Assembly: GCF_049800775.1 (NCBI RefSeq)
Contig: NZ_JBNAFR010000003.1
Location: forward strand, 62,001-126,000
Origin: Dinoroseobacter sp049800775
GTDB lineage: Bacteria; Pseudomonadota; Alphaproteobacteria; Rhodobacterales; Rhodobacteraceae
Reading direction: 5' to 3'
DNA length: 64,000 nt
Shown here: piece after piece, positions 23,982 through 32,521 of the stretch
Layout of the letters: the number at the start of each line of letters is the position of its first letter
Numbering within the stretch: the stretch's first letter is position 1
Made by a program: the position numbers and the translations under genes
Notes under the pieces: model-generated
What the model saw: the letters and a program-made list of their open reading frames with translations, nothing else
What the model was told of the DNA's origin: nothing
Databases searched by the model: none

Positions 23982-25151
23982 ATGCGCACTCAGGTCGCCA
24001 TCATTGGCGGGGGACCGTCCGGGCTCCTGCTGTCGCAGCTTCTGCACACGCGCGGGATCGACTCCGTCGTGCTCGAACGGCAAACAAAGGCCTATGTCCT
24101 GCAACGGATCCGGGCCGGCGTGCTGGAACAGGGGCTGCTCGATCTGATGACCGAGGCGGGCGTGGGCGAGCGGGTCTATCGCGAGGGCTTTGCCCATGAC
24201 GGGACGCTGCTCTCCTATGGCGACGAGATGTTCCGCATTGATTTCACCGAGCACACGGACAAGCCGGTGATGGTCTATGGCCAGACCGAGGTGACCCGCG
24301 ACCTCTATAAGGCGCGCGAGGCGACGGACGGACGGCTGGTTTTTCAGGTCTCGGATGTGGAGATCGTCGGAGCCGACACGGACAGCCCCGAGGTGCAGTA
24401 CACGGTGGATGGCGCACGCCAGACGCTGGCTTGTGACTATGTGGCGGGCTGCGACGGGTTCCACGGGGTGAGCCGCAAGACCATCCCCGAAACCCTTCGC
24501 AAGGATTATGAAAAGGTCTATCCGTTCGGGTGGCTCGGGGTCCTCTCGCGCACACCGCCGGTCCATCACGAACTGATCTATGCCAATTCCGAGCGGGGAT
24601 TTGCGCTGTGTTCCATGCGGAACGAGGCGCTCAGCCGCTACTACATCCAGTGCCGTCTCGATGACCGCCCCGAAGACTGGAGCGATCAGGCCTTCTGGGA
24701 CGAATTGCGGCGGCGGATCCCCGGCGAGCAGGCCGCGCGGCTCGTGACCGGCCCCTCTATCGAGAAGTCCATCGCGCCCCTGCGCAGCTTCGTGACCGAA
24801 CCCATGCGCTGGGGGCGGCTGTTTCTCTGCGGGGATGCGGCGCATATCGTGCCGCCCACCGGGGCCAAGGGGTTGAACACGGCCGCCTCGGATGTGCATT
24901 ACCTCTATACCGGGTTGCGCCAAATCTATGAGGAGAGCGATGCCGAGGGCCTCGACCGCTATTCCGAACGCGCCCTCGCCCGGGTCTGGAAGACCGAGCG
25001 CTTCAGCTGGTGGTTCAGCACGCTGATGCATCGCTTCCCAGATCAGACGGAGTTCGAATACAAGATCCAGCTGGCCGAGATCGAGTTCCTGCGCACCAAC
25101 AAGGCCGCCCAAGCCGCGATGGCGCAGAACTATGTCGGATTGCCCTATTGA
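23982..25151 (+). CDS. pobA: 4-hydroxybenzoate 3-monooxygenase
   Basis: The 389-residue flavoprotein has the N-terminal FAD motif AIIGGGPSGLLLS (about 7-19), the VLERQ strand end, a DG-type stretch CDGFHGVSR and a second FAD motif LCGDAAHIVPPTGAKGLN. The length and residues around DGFHGVSRK match PobA. It hydroxylates 4-hydroxybenzoate to protocatechuate using NADPH and O2. It leads pobA-pcaC-pcaH-pcaG-BKACE, with pcaC 12 bp downstream. No PobR/PcaQ-type LysR or IclR regulator is present nearby. Confidence 0.95.
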   Translation: MRTQVAIIGGGPSGLLLSQLLHTRGIDSVVLERQTKAYVLQRIRAGVLEQGLLDLMTEAGVGERVYREGFAHDGTLLSYGDEMFRIDFTEHTDKPVMVYGQTEVTRDLYKAREATDGRLVFQVSDVEIVGADTDSPEVQYTVDGARQTLACDYVAGCDGFHGVSRKTIPETLRKDYEKVYPFGWLGVLSRTPPVHHELIYANSERGFALCSMRNEALSRYYIQCRLDDRPEDWSDQAFWDELRRRIPGEQAARLVTGPSIEKSIAPLRSFVTEPMRWGRLFLCGDAAHIVPPTGAKGLNTAASDVHYLYTGLRQIYEESDAEGLDRYSERALARVWKTERFSWWFSTLMHRFPDQTEFEYKIQLAEIEFLRTNKAAQAAMAQNYVGLPY

Positions 25152-25163
25152 GAGACGGTTTTC

Positions 25164-25559
25164 ATGAGCACAGACACCCCCAACACACGCTATGACGCGG
25201 GCATGGCCGTCCGGCGCGAAGTTCTGGGCGACGTCCATGTGGACCGCGCCGAGGCCGCGCGCAGCGACCTCGACACGCCGTTCCAGACCCTGATCACCGA
25301 GGGTGCCTGGGGTACGGTCTGGGCCAGCGATGCGATCACCCGGCGCGAGCGGTCGATGCTGACCCTCGCCCTGCTCGCGGCCACCGGGAATTTCGCCGAG
25401 ATCCCAATGCATGTCCGCGCCTGCGCCAATACCGGGGCCAGCCAGTCGGACGTGATGGAGGCGTTCCAGCATGTGGCCATCTATGCCGGCGTGCCCAAGG
25501 CCAACCACGCGATCAAGCTTGCCAAGGCGACCTTCGCCGAGATGGAGGGCGAGGCATGA
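25164..25559 (+). CDS. pcaC: 4-carboxymuconolactone decarboxylase
   Basis: The 131-residue product is a full-length stand-alone PcaC of the AhpD-like fold. The N-terminal region YDAGMAVRREVLGDVHVDRA and the conserved EIPMHVRACANTGAS stretch with a His-centred motif fit the family. It decarboxylates gamma-carboxymuconolactone to beta-ketoadipate enol-lactone. It is not fused to PcaD, as it is in some Actinobacteria. It overlaps pcaH by 4 bp. Confidence 0.94.
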   Translation: MSTDTPNTRYDAGMAVRREVLGDVHVDRAEAARSDLDTPFQTLITEGAWGTVWASDAITRRERSMLTLALLAATGNFAEIPMHVRACANTGASQSDVMEAFQHVAIYAGVPKANHAIKLAKATFAEMEGEA

Positions 25560-26293
25560 CCGAGGCGCCACCCTCGGGGGGCTATTTTCGCCGTAACCGG
25601 GACTGGCACCCGGCCCCGCTGAGCCCGGCCTACAAGACCACCGTGAAGCGGGCGCCGAGCTTTGCCCCGCTCTCCTTCCCCACGAGCCTCGGCGAAGAGA
25701 CCGGACCGGTTTTTGGCCATGACATCCTCGGGCCGCGGGACAATGACCTGATCCACAATTTCAGCAAGGATGGCAGCGCGGCCATCGGGCCCCGGATCGT
25801 CGTTCATGGGCGCGTGCTGGATGAGACCGGGCGCGGGGTGCCGGATGCGCTGATCGAGATCTGGCAGGCCAATGCAGGCGGGCGCTATCGTCACAAGAAA
25901 GAGAGCTACCTCGCACCGCTCGATCCGAATTTCGGCGGGTGCGGGCGGGTGATCTCGGGCCCGGATGGACATTACGAGTTTCGCACGGTGATGCCCGGCC
26001 CCTATCCCTGGCCCAACACGGCCAATGACTGGCGTCCGGCCCATATCCATCTGTCGGTGTTTGGCCCGGCCTTCGCCCAGCGCCTCGTGACCCAGATGTA
26101 TTTCGAGGGCGATCCCCTGATCTGGCGCTGCCCGATTGTCGGCGCGATCTCGTCGCCCGAGGCGGTCAAAAGCCTGATTGCCCCACTGGACATGGCCCGT
26201 AACATCCCCATGGATGCGCGCGCCTACAAGTTCGATATCGTACTGCGCGGGCGCCGTCAGACCATGTTCGAAAACCGACCCGAGGGGATGTGA
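25556..26293 (+). CDS. pcaH: Protocatechuate 3,4-dioxygenase, beta subunit
   Basis: The 245-residue product has an N-terminal PcaH extension (YFRRNRDWHPAPLSPAYKTTVKR) and the intradiol dioxygenase core. The Fe(III) site residues are evident: Tyr in SYLAPLDP/YRHKKES region, Tyr in MPGPYPW and the His pair in WRPAHIHLS. With PcaG it cleaves protocatechuate to beta-carboxy-cis,cis-muconate. Overlaps join it to pcaC and bring it next to pcaG. Confidence 0.95.
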   Translation: MTEAPPSGGYFRRNRDWHPAPLSPAYKTTVKRAPSFAPLSFPTSLGEETGPVFGHDILGPRDNDLIHNFSKDGSAAIGPRIVVHGRVLDETGRGVPDALIEIWQANAGGRYRHKKESYLAPLDPNFGGCGRVISGPDGHYEFRTVMPGPYPWPNTANDWRPAHIHLSVFGPAFAQRLVTQMYFEGDPLIWRCPIVGAISSPEAVKSLIAPLDMARNIPMDARAYKFDIVLRGRRQTMFENRPEGM

Positions 26294-26295
26294 CC

Positions 26296-26910
26296 ATGAC
26301 CCAACCCCTGCACGATCTCAAAGAGACCCCCTCTCAGACTGCCGGACCCTATGTCCATATCGGCTGCGTTCCGAACCGGTCGGGGATCGCCGGTGTTTAT
26401 CCCGAGGATCTCGGCGCGCGTCTGATCACAGGACCGGTGGAGGGCCAACAGATCACCCTGACCGGGGTGGTCCATGATGGCGCGGGGGCACTGCTCAAGG
26501 ATGCATTGCTCGAGATCTGGCAAGCGGATGCAGCGGGTCGTTTTGCGGCAGGGGACCCGCGCGGTCCGGGGGATCCGCATTTCACCGGCTGGGGGCGCAG
26601 TGCCAGTGATGGCGCAACCGGCGCCTACCTCTTTGAGACGGTGAAGCCCGGGCGCGTGCCCTTCCACGACGGCAGCTTGCAGGCGCCCCATATCACCCTC
26701 TGGATCGTGGCGCGCGGCATCAATCTGGGCCTCCAAACCCGGATCTATTTCGCCGATGAGGCCGAGGCCAATGGCGAGGACCCGGTCCTGACCCGGATCG
26801 AGCATCAGAGCCGGATCCCCACCCTGCTCGCCACGCCCGAGGGCCCGGACCGCTACCGGTTCGATGTGCATCTGCAGGGCCCCCAAGAGACGATCTTTTT
26901 TGACTTCTGA
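26296..26910 (+). CDS. pcaG: Protocatechuate 3,4-dioxygenase, alpha subunit
   Basis: I chose ATG 26296 (204 residues), with GAGGGG about 8 bp upstream. A GTG at 26290 overlapping the pcaH stop is the alternative. The protein has the intradiol fold (ETPSQTAGPYVHIG, IEIWQADAAGRF-like LEIWQADAAGRF, and QAPHITLWIVARGINLGLQTRIYF) but lacks the full Fe-ligand set, as expected for the non-catalytic alpha chain. It packs with PcaH into the (alpha-beta)n dioxygenase. Confidence 0.93.
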   Translation: MTQPLHDLKETPSQTAGPYVHIGCVPNRSGIAGVYPEDLGARLITGPVEGQQITLTGVVHDGAGALLKDALLEIWQADAAGRFAAGDPRGPGDPHFTGWGRSASDGATGAYLFETVKPGRVPFHDGSLQAPHITLWIVARGINLGLQTRIYFADEAEANGEDPVLTRIEHQSRIPTLLATPEGPDRYRFDVHLQGPQETIFFDF

Positions 26911-26920
26911 GGATGGAGCC

Positions 26921-27766
26921 ATGAGCACCAAACCCTGCATCATCTGCGTTGCGATCACCGGTTCCGTTGCCACCAAGGCGGCGAACCCGGCCGTGCCGAT
27001 CACGGTCGCCGAACAGGTCGAGAGCACCCACGAAGCCTTTGAGGCGGGCGCGAGCATCGCCCATTGCCATGTGCGCAACCCCGATGAGAGCCCCTCGAGC
27101 GACCCTGAGAAATTCGCGCGCCTGCAGGAGGGTCTGCTCAAGCATTGCCCGGGCATGATCATCCAGTTTTCCACCGGCGGGCGATCCGGGGCCGGGCAGG
27201 ATCGGGGCGGGATGCTGCCCCTGCGCCCGGACATGGCCTCGCTCACCGTCGGGTCGAACAACTTCCCCAAGCGCGTGTACGAGAATCCGCCCGTTCTGGT
27301 GGATTGGCTCGCCAGCGAGATGGTCACCCATGGCGTGATCCCCGAGATCGAGGCGTTCGATCTCAGCCATATCCATCAGGCCGCCGCGATGCATCGGGAC
27401 GGGCGGCTGCCGGCGCGGCCCTATATTCAGTTCGTCATGGGCGTGAAGAATGCGATGCCCGTGGATCGCGAGAGCTTCGAGTTCTATGTGAAAACGGTCG
27501 AGCGGCTGCTGCCCGGGGCGGAATGGTGCGGCGCGGCCATCGGGGCCAATCAGATCGTGATGAATGAATGGTGCGTGGCCGGCGGCGGGCATGCGCGCAC
27601 GGGCCTCGAGGACAACGTCCGGCTGGACCGTGAGACGCTGGCGCCATCGAATGCGGCACTGGTCCGGCGGGTCGTCGCGCTTTGCGATCAGTATGAGCGC
27701 CCGGTGGCGCGCCCGGATCAGGCGCGCGAGATCCTCGGCCTCCGCCCTGCAGCCGTCGCGGCCTAG
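26921..27766 (+). CDS. BKACE-family beta-keto acid cleavage enzyme (DUF849), probably acting on 3-oxoadipate
   Basis: I use ATG 26921, with GGATGGA upstream (281 residues). The TIM-barrel family signature is present: AITGSVATKAANPAVPITVAEQ and the metal-binding His48-x-His50 in AHCHVRNPDES. The Zn enzymes of this family transfer an acetyl-CoA CoA moiety to a beta-keto acid, releasing acetoacetate. Its place 10 bp after pcaG suggests beta-ketoadipate as substrate, giving succinyl-CoA and acetoacetate and bypassing PcaIJ/PcaF. Lysine degradation (Kce) is the alternative. The stop TAG shares the palindrome CTAG with the convergent pcaB stop. Confidence 0.82.
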   Translation: MSTKPCIICVAITGSVATKAANPAVPITVAEQVESTHEAFEAGASIAHCHVRNPDESPSSDPEKFARLQEGLLKHCPGMIIQFSTGGRSGAGQDRGGMLPLRPDMASLTVGSNNFPKRVYENPPVLVDWLASEMVTHGVIPEIEAFDLSHIHQAAAMHRDGRLPARPYIQFVMGVKNAMPVDRESFEFYVKTVERLLPGAEWCGAAIGANQIVMNEWCVAGGGHARTGLEDNVRLDRETLAPSNAALVRRVVALCDQYERPVARPDQAREILGLRPAAVAA

Positions 27767-28809
27767 GCCGTTGGCGTGCCGAGCCGCTCGATCCCGTTTA
27801 GCAGGTCCCGCGCATGGAGGAGCGCGGCCCCGGTTGTCTCGCACATCTGGGGCAGGATCATCCATTCCAGCGACCAGGCCGCCCCGGACCGTTCCTGCTC
27901 ATGCACCATGGCGTGGTGCAGTCCACTGATCTGAGTGGCGTTGAACCGCGAGAGCGTTACGAGGATCTCGGCGGCAACCGGGTTCTGCTTGTGCGGCATG
28001 GCGGAGCTGGCACCACCACCGCTGAGCTGCACCTCATCCAGACCCTGTTGCGCCATGAGCGCGAGGTCCTGCCCCATCTTGCCGAGGCTGCCGCTCACCA
28101 GCGCGAGCCAGTTGCCATAGGCCACCACGCCATCCCGCGTCGCATGCCAGACGGGACCGGGGGGTTGCAGGCCCAACGCCTTGGCCATGTCGGCAGCAAC
28201 CGCATCATCCTCCGGTGCCCGGACGCCAACCGGCCCTCCGAACTGCAGATGTTCGACCCCGGCGCGGATCTCGGGCAGGCGGGTGCGCACGCGTTCGAGG
28301 GGCGCGGTCCAGCTTGCCAGCCGATCCGCCACGGTCATGGGCAGGGCCGCCTGCATCCGGGTCCGTCCCATCAGAGGTGCCGTCCCATGTTGATTTGTGA
28401 GCGTTGCGAGCTGCGCCAGAAGGTTCGAGAGTCGCGCGTCCAACAGGTCACTGACACCGCGCAGGGACAGGGCAAGGCTCGTATCCATCACATCCTGGCT
28501 CGTCGCGCCCTGATGTAAGGCGTCGGCATCCGCGCCCATCTCGGCCCGGAGCGCGGCCACGAAGGCCGGGACGGGAACCCCGTCCCGGCGGACCCGCGCT
28601 GCAAGACCCTCCGGATCAAGGCGCACCGTTTCCATAAGCGCGACCGCGCGCTCTGCGTTTCGCAGAGCGCGCCACCGACCCTGCGCCCGGGTGAGCGCGC
28701 ATTCAAAGGCCATGAACTGCGCCAGCATTGTCTCGGCAGAGAAGAGCGCCGCCACCTCGGGATCCGCAAACAGCCCGTCAAACAGCCTGTTCTGCCCCCC
28801 CGCCGCCAT
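27763..28809 (-). CDS. pcaB: 3-carboxy-cis,cis-muconate cycloisomerase
   Basis: The 348-residue product belongs to the fumarase/aspartase superfamily. The C3 signature GGASSAMPHKQNPVAAE (about residues 267-283) and the GATSQDVMDTSLAL stretch identify the PcaB/adenylosuccinate-lyase branch. The pca neighbours favour PcaB, which cyclises beta-carboxymuconate to gamma-carboxymuconolactone. It lacks the extra C-terminal domain of PcaB proteins of about 450 residues. It is on the opposite strand from pcaCHG and starts within the ilvA stop (TGATG), so its translation is coupled to threonine deaminase. Confidence 0.85.
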   Translation of the reverse strand: MAAGGQNRLFDGLFADPEVAALFSAETMLAQFMAFECALTRAQGRWRALRNAERAVALMETVRLDPEGLAARVRRDGVPVPAFVAALRAEMGADADALHQGATSQDVMDTSLALSLRGVSDLLDARLSNLLAQLATLTNQHGTAPLMGRTRMQAALPMTVADRLASWTAPLERVRTRLPEIRAGVEHLQFGGPVGVRAPEDDAVAADMAKALGLQPPGPVWHATRDGVVAYGNWLALVSGSLGKMGQDLALMAQQGLDEVQLSGGGASSAMPHKQNPVAAEILVTLSRFNATQISGLHHAMVHEQERSGAAWSLEWMILPQMCETTGAALLHARDLLNGIERLGTPTA

Positions 28810-30050
28810 CAGATCAGAAACTCTGACAAAAGCGCGTCCTCGGTGATGTCCCGAAACGGGAAGCCCGCCGCATCGAGCCTGGCAAAGAGCTGCTCGAAGG
28901 CACGGGCATCCTTGGTCTCGATCCCGATCAGAACCGAACCAAAATTCCGCGCGGATTTCTTGAGATACTCGAACCGCGCGATGTCATCCTCGGGGCCGAG
29001 AAAGCCCAGAAACTCTTTCAGGGCGCCCGGACGCTGCGGCAACCGCAGGATGAAGTACTTCTTGAGACCCGCAAAGCGCAGGCTGCGTTCCTTCACCTCG
29101 GGCAACCGCTCGAAATCGAAATTGCCGCCGGACGTCACGCAGACCACCCGCTTGCCCCTGATCTCGGAGCGCAGCGGCTCCAACACGTCCACGGCCAGCG
29201 CCCCGGCGGGCTCCAGCACGATCCCTTCGACATTCAGCATCTCGAGCATCGTATGACAGATCCGGTCCTCCGGCGCCGAGAGCACGTGATCCCGCGGCAC
29301 ATCGCGCAGGATCTCGAAGGGGCGCGCCCCGATCCGCGCCACAGCGGCCCCATCCACGAAGTTATCGACCCGGGCGAGGGTCTGTGGCGCGCCTGCCTCC
29401 AGCGCGGCAGCGAGGCTTGTGGCCCCCGACGGCTCCACCAGGCGCAGGTCGACCGCAACCCCCGACGCGTCGAAATACCCCTTCATCCCTGAAGAGAGAC
29501 CGCCCCCACCCACAGGCAGAATCACCATGTCGGGCGGGCTGTCCAATTGGTCCAGCAGCTCGACCGCGACGGTCGATTGCCCCTCCATCACATCCGCATC
29601 GTCAAAGGGCGACAGAAAGGTCGCGCCCGCCTCACCGCAATAGGCCTGTGCCGCAGCCAGCGTATCGTCGAAATAGTCCCCAACGAGCTGGATATCGATG
29701 GCCGCGCCACCGAAGATCCGCGTCTTGTCGATCTTTTGCAGCGGGGTCGTCACCGGCATGAACACCACCCCATGCACCGCGAAATGCTGACAGGCATAGG
29801 CAACGCCCTGGGCATGATTGCCCGCACTGGCACAGGCAAACTGGGTCTGCCCCTCGGCGACACGCTTCGAGATCGCGTTGAACGCCCCGCGGATCTTGTA
29901 GGACCGGACCGGCGAGAGATCCTCGCGCTTCAGCCAGATCTCGGCTCCGAACCGCTCGGACAGATGCGCGTTCCGCTGCAGCGGCGTGGCAGGGAAAAGC
30001 GGTCGCATGGCGCGCTCTGCCCTATGGGCATTATCGGCAAACTCGGTCAT
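28809..30050 (-). CDS. ilvA: Threonine ammonia-lyase (threonine dehydratase)
   Basis: The 413-residue PLP enzyme has the cofactor lysine in VRSYKIRGAFN (Lys52), the SAGNHAQGVAYA substrate loop and the glycine-rich phosphate loop PVGGGGLSSG. A single C-terminal ACT-like regulatory domain occupies about 330-413. It deaminates threonine to 2-oxobutyrate for isoleucine synthesis. The length fits the short, single-regulatory-domain form. It is divergent from argG (109 bp) and its stop codon overlaps the pcaB start by one base. Confidence 0.93.
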   Translation of the reverse strand: MTEFADNAHRAERAMRPLFPATPLQRNAHLSERFGAEIWLKREDLSPVRSYKIRGAFNAISKRVAEGQTQFACASAGNHAQGVAYACQHFAVHGVVFMPVTTPLQKIDKTRIFGGAAIDIQLVGDYFDDTLAAAQAYCGEAGATFLSPFDDADVMEGQSTVAVELLDQLDSPPDMVILPVGGGGLSSGMKGYFDASGVAVDLRLVEPSGATSLAAALEAGAPQTLARVDNFVDGAAVARIGARPFEILRDVPRDHVLSAPEDRICHTMLEMLNVEGIVLEPAGALAVDVLEPLRSEIRGKRVVCVTSGGNFDFERLPEVKERSLRFAGLKKYFILRLPQRPGALKEFLGFLGPEDDIARFEYLKKSARNFGSVLIGIETKDARAFEQLFARLDAAGFPFRDITEDALLSEFLI

Positions 30051-30159
30051 GGGCCGACAGTTTCAGCATCCTGCAGCGGGTGCAAGGCGGGGTCCGCTTG
30101 CCCTGCCGCGCAAAAGTCGATAACCGCACGGGCGAAGTAGCCCAAGGAGACTCCCGCCC

Positions 30160-31377
30160 ATGTCCGCGCCAAAGAAAGTCGTTCTCGCCTATTCCGGTGG
30201 TTTGGACACGTCGATCATCCTGAAATGGCTGCAGACCGAGTATAACTGCGAGGTCGTGACCTTCACCGCCGATCTCGGTCAGGGCGAAGAGCTGGAGCCC
30301 GCCCGGGCCAAGGCCGAGATGATGGGCGCGAGCGCGATCTATATCGAGGATCTGCGCGAGGAATTCGTTCGCGACTTCGTCTTCCCGATGTTCCGGGCCA
30401 ATGCGGTCTATGAGGGGCTCTACCTGCTGGGCACCTCGATCGCGCGGCCGCTGATCTCGAAGCGGCTGGTCGAGATTGCCGAGGCCGAGGGCGCGGATGC
30501 CGTGGCCCATGGCGCGACCGGCAAGGGCAACGACCAGGTCCGGTTCGAACTGGCCGCCTATGCCCTGAACCCCGACATCAAGGTCATCGCCCCCTGGCGC
30601 GAGTGGGACCTGTCGAGCCGCACCAAGCTGGTCGATTTCGCAGAGAAGAACCAGATCCCGATCGCCAAGGACAAGCGCGGCGAGGCGCCGTTCTCGGTGG
30701 ATGCGAACCTGCTGCACACCTCGTCCGAGGGCAAGGTCCTCGAAGATCCGGCAGAAGACGCACCCGATTACGTCTATCAGCGCACCGTCTCTCCCGAGGA
30801 CGCGCCGAACGAGCCGGAATATGTCGAGATCGGGTTCGAGAAGGGCGATGCGGTCTCGATCAATGGCAAGGCCATGTCCCCAGCGACCGTTCTGACCAAG
30901 CTCAACGAGCTTGGCGGCAAGCACGGGATCGGGCGTCTCGACCTTGTGGAGGGCCGGTTTGTCGGCATGAAATCCCGCGGCATCTACGAGACGCCGGGCG
31001 GTACCATCCTGCTGGAGGCCCATCGCGGGATCGAGCAGATCACGCTGGATCGGGGCGCGGCGCATCTCAAGGATGAGCTGATGCCGCGCTATGCGGAGCT
31101 GATCTATAACGGCTTCTGGTTCTCGCCCGAGCGCGAGATGCTGCAGGCCCTGATCGACCAGAGCCAGGAACATGTGACCGGCACCGTGCGGCTGAAGCTT
31201 TACAAGGGTCTCGCGCGCACCGTAGGCCGCTGGTCCGAGCACAGCCTCTATTCCGAGGCCCATGTCACCTTCGAGGATGACGCCGGGGCCTATGACCAGA
31301 AGGACGCGGCGGGTTTCATCCAACTGAACGCCCTGCGCCTGAAGCTGCTGGCAGCCCGGAACAAGCGCCTGAAGTAA
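30160..31377 (+). CDS. argG: Argininosuccinate synthase
   Basis: The 405-residue product contains the ATP pyrophosphatase P-loop LAYSGGLDTSIILKWL (about 8-23) and GATGKGNDQVRFEL. The citrulline/aspartate-binding blocks follow, including KSRGIYETPGGTILLEAHRGIE. It joins citrulline and aspartate in the penultimate step of arginine synthesis. AAGGAG lies 11 bp upstream of the ATG. It is a single-gene unit; argH is not here. No clear terminator separates it from the DUF898 gene 80 bp downstream. Confidence 0.97.
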   Translation: MSAPKKVVLAYSGGLDTSIILKWLQTEYNCEVVTFTADLGQGEELEPARAKAEMMGASAIYIEDLREEFVRDFVFPMFRANAVYEGLYLLGTSIARPLISKRLVEIAEAEGADAVAHGATGKGNDQVRFELAAYALNPDIKVIAPWREWDLSSRTKLVDFAEKNQIPIAKDKRGEAPFSVDANLLHTSSEGKVLEDPAEDAPDYVYQRTVSPEDAPNEPEYVEIGFEKGDAVSINGKAMSPATVLTKLNELGGKHGIGRLDLVEGRFVGMKSRGIYETPGGTILLEAHRGIEQITLDRGAAHLKDELMPRYAELIYNGFWFSPEREMLQALIDQSQEHVTGTVRLKLYKGLARTVGRWSEHSLYSEAHVTFEDDAGAYDQKDAAGFIQLNALRLKLLAARNKRLK

Positions 31378-31458
31378 TATCGTCGCGGTCCGTCCCAGCG
31401 CCTTTGTTTTGCCAGTTTGCCCGGCTTAGGCTTGCGGGCGACACAAGCAGAGGCAGCC

Positions 31459-32514
31459 ATGGGCGAACGCGTTGAATTCAATGGCACCACGAAAGAGTGG
31501 TTCGGGATCTGGATGGTCAATCTGGTCCTGACCATTCTGACGGTCGGGATCTATTCCGCCTGGGCCAAGGTGCGGACCAAGCAATACTTCTATCGCAACA
31601 CCAAGATCGCCGGGCGGAGCTTCGACTACCACGCCACGGGCAAGCAGATCCTGATCGGGCGGATCATCGTGGTGATCGGGCTGATCGCCTATTCGGTGCT
31701 CGCAACGATCCCCATTCTGGCAATCGTTCTGCCCCTGCTATTCGTAGGGGTCTTTCCCTACCTGCTCTACCGGTCGCTCCGGTTCAACGCCCGGGTGTCG
31801 AGCTGGTCCGGCGTGCGCTTCAACTTCACCGGGACCTATGGCGGGGCGTTCAAAGCCTATCTGCTGGTGCCCTTCCTGACCGTGTTCACGCTCTATCTTG
31901 CCTGGCCCTTTGCCGAGCGCGCCCAGCGCCGCTACACCACAAACGGCCATGTGCTGGGCCGGAGCCCCTTGAGCTTCGACGCCCCGATTGGACCCTTTTA
32001 CAAGGCCTTTGGCCTCTCGATCCTGTGGTTTCTGCTCGTGGTATTCTGTGGACTTGGGGTGATATTGGCCCTTTCGATCGGCCAATCGGGCATCACCGGT
32101 ATGGATTTCAACGATCCGCAAGACACGGCGGAGCTGTTCGGAGGGACCGTGTTTTTGCTGGCCCTTTTCTTCCTGTTCTTCGCCTTCGTGACCTCGGTCA
32201 CCCTCTTTCAGGCCTTCATTCGAAACATCGTGTACAACAATACGCTGCTGGATGGACGCCACAGCTTTGTCTCGACGGTCTCGCCCATGGCCATTTTGTG
32301 GATCGTCGCCACGAACGGTGTCGCGGTGATCTTCTCCTTCGGGCTGCTCCTGCCTTGGGCCCAGATCCGACTGACCAGCTACTTTGCCGCCCATACGGAA
32401 TTCGTGCCGGACGGGTCGCTGGATGGCTTCATCTCCCATTTCGAGGCGGAGAAGAGCTCCATCGGCGATGCCTTTACCGATATCGAGGGCATCGATTTCG
32501 ACATCAACTTGTGA
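31459..32514 (+). CDS. DUF898 (YjgN-type) membrane protein
   Basis: I use ATG 31459 (351 residues). The pattern VEFNGTTKEWFGIWMVNLVLTILTVGIYSAWAKVRTKQYFYRNTKI is the hallmark of DUF898. The two-lobed protein repeats this motif plan: ...FNFTGTYGGAFKAYLLVPFLTVFTLYLAWPFAERAQRRY. About eight hydrophobic segments are visible. The family's function is unknown. Its stop is 7 bp from the M48 peptidase start, so the two form an operon, and both are probably inner-membrane proteins. Confidence 0.88.
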   Translation: MGERVEFNGTTKEWFGIWMVNLVLTILTVGIYSAWAKVRTKQYFYRNTKIAGRSFDYHATGKQILIGRIIVVIGLIAYSVLATIPILAIVLPLLFVGVFPYLLYRSLRFNARVSSWSGVRFNFTGTYGGAFKAYLLVPFLTVFTLYLAWPFAERAQRRYTTNGHVLGRSPLSFDAPIGPFYKAFGLSILWFLLVVFCGLGVILALSIGQSGITGMDFNDPQDTAELFGGTVFLLALFFLFFAFVTSVTLFQAFIRNIVYNNTLLDGRHSFVSTVSPMAILWIVATNGVAVIFSFGLLLPWAQIRLTSYFAAHTEFVPDGSLDGFISHFEAEKSSIGDAFTDIEGIDFDINL

Positions 32515-32521
32515 GCCTCCG

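Noticed and set aside
27763..28809. Adenylosuccinate lyase (purB) as the identity of the lyase next to ilvA
   Set aside because: Length of 348 residues and the adjacent pcaCHG and pobA genes favour PcaB; purB is usually about 430-480 residues and sits with purine genes.
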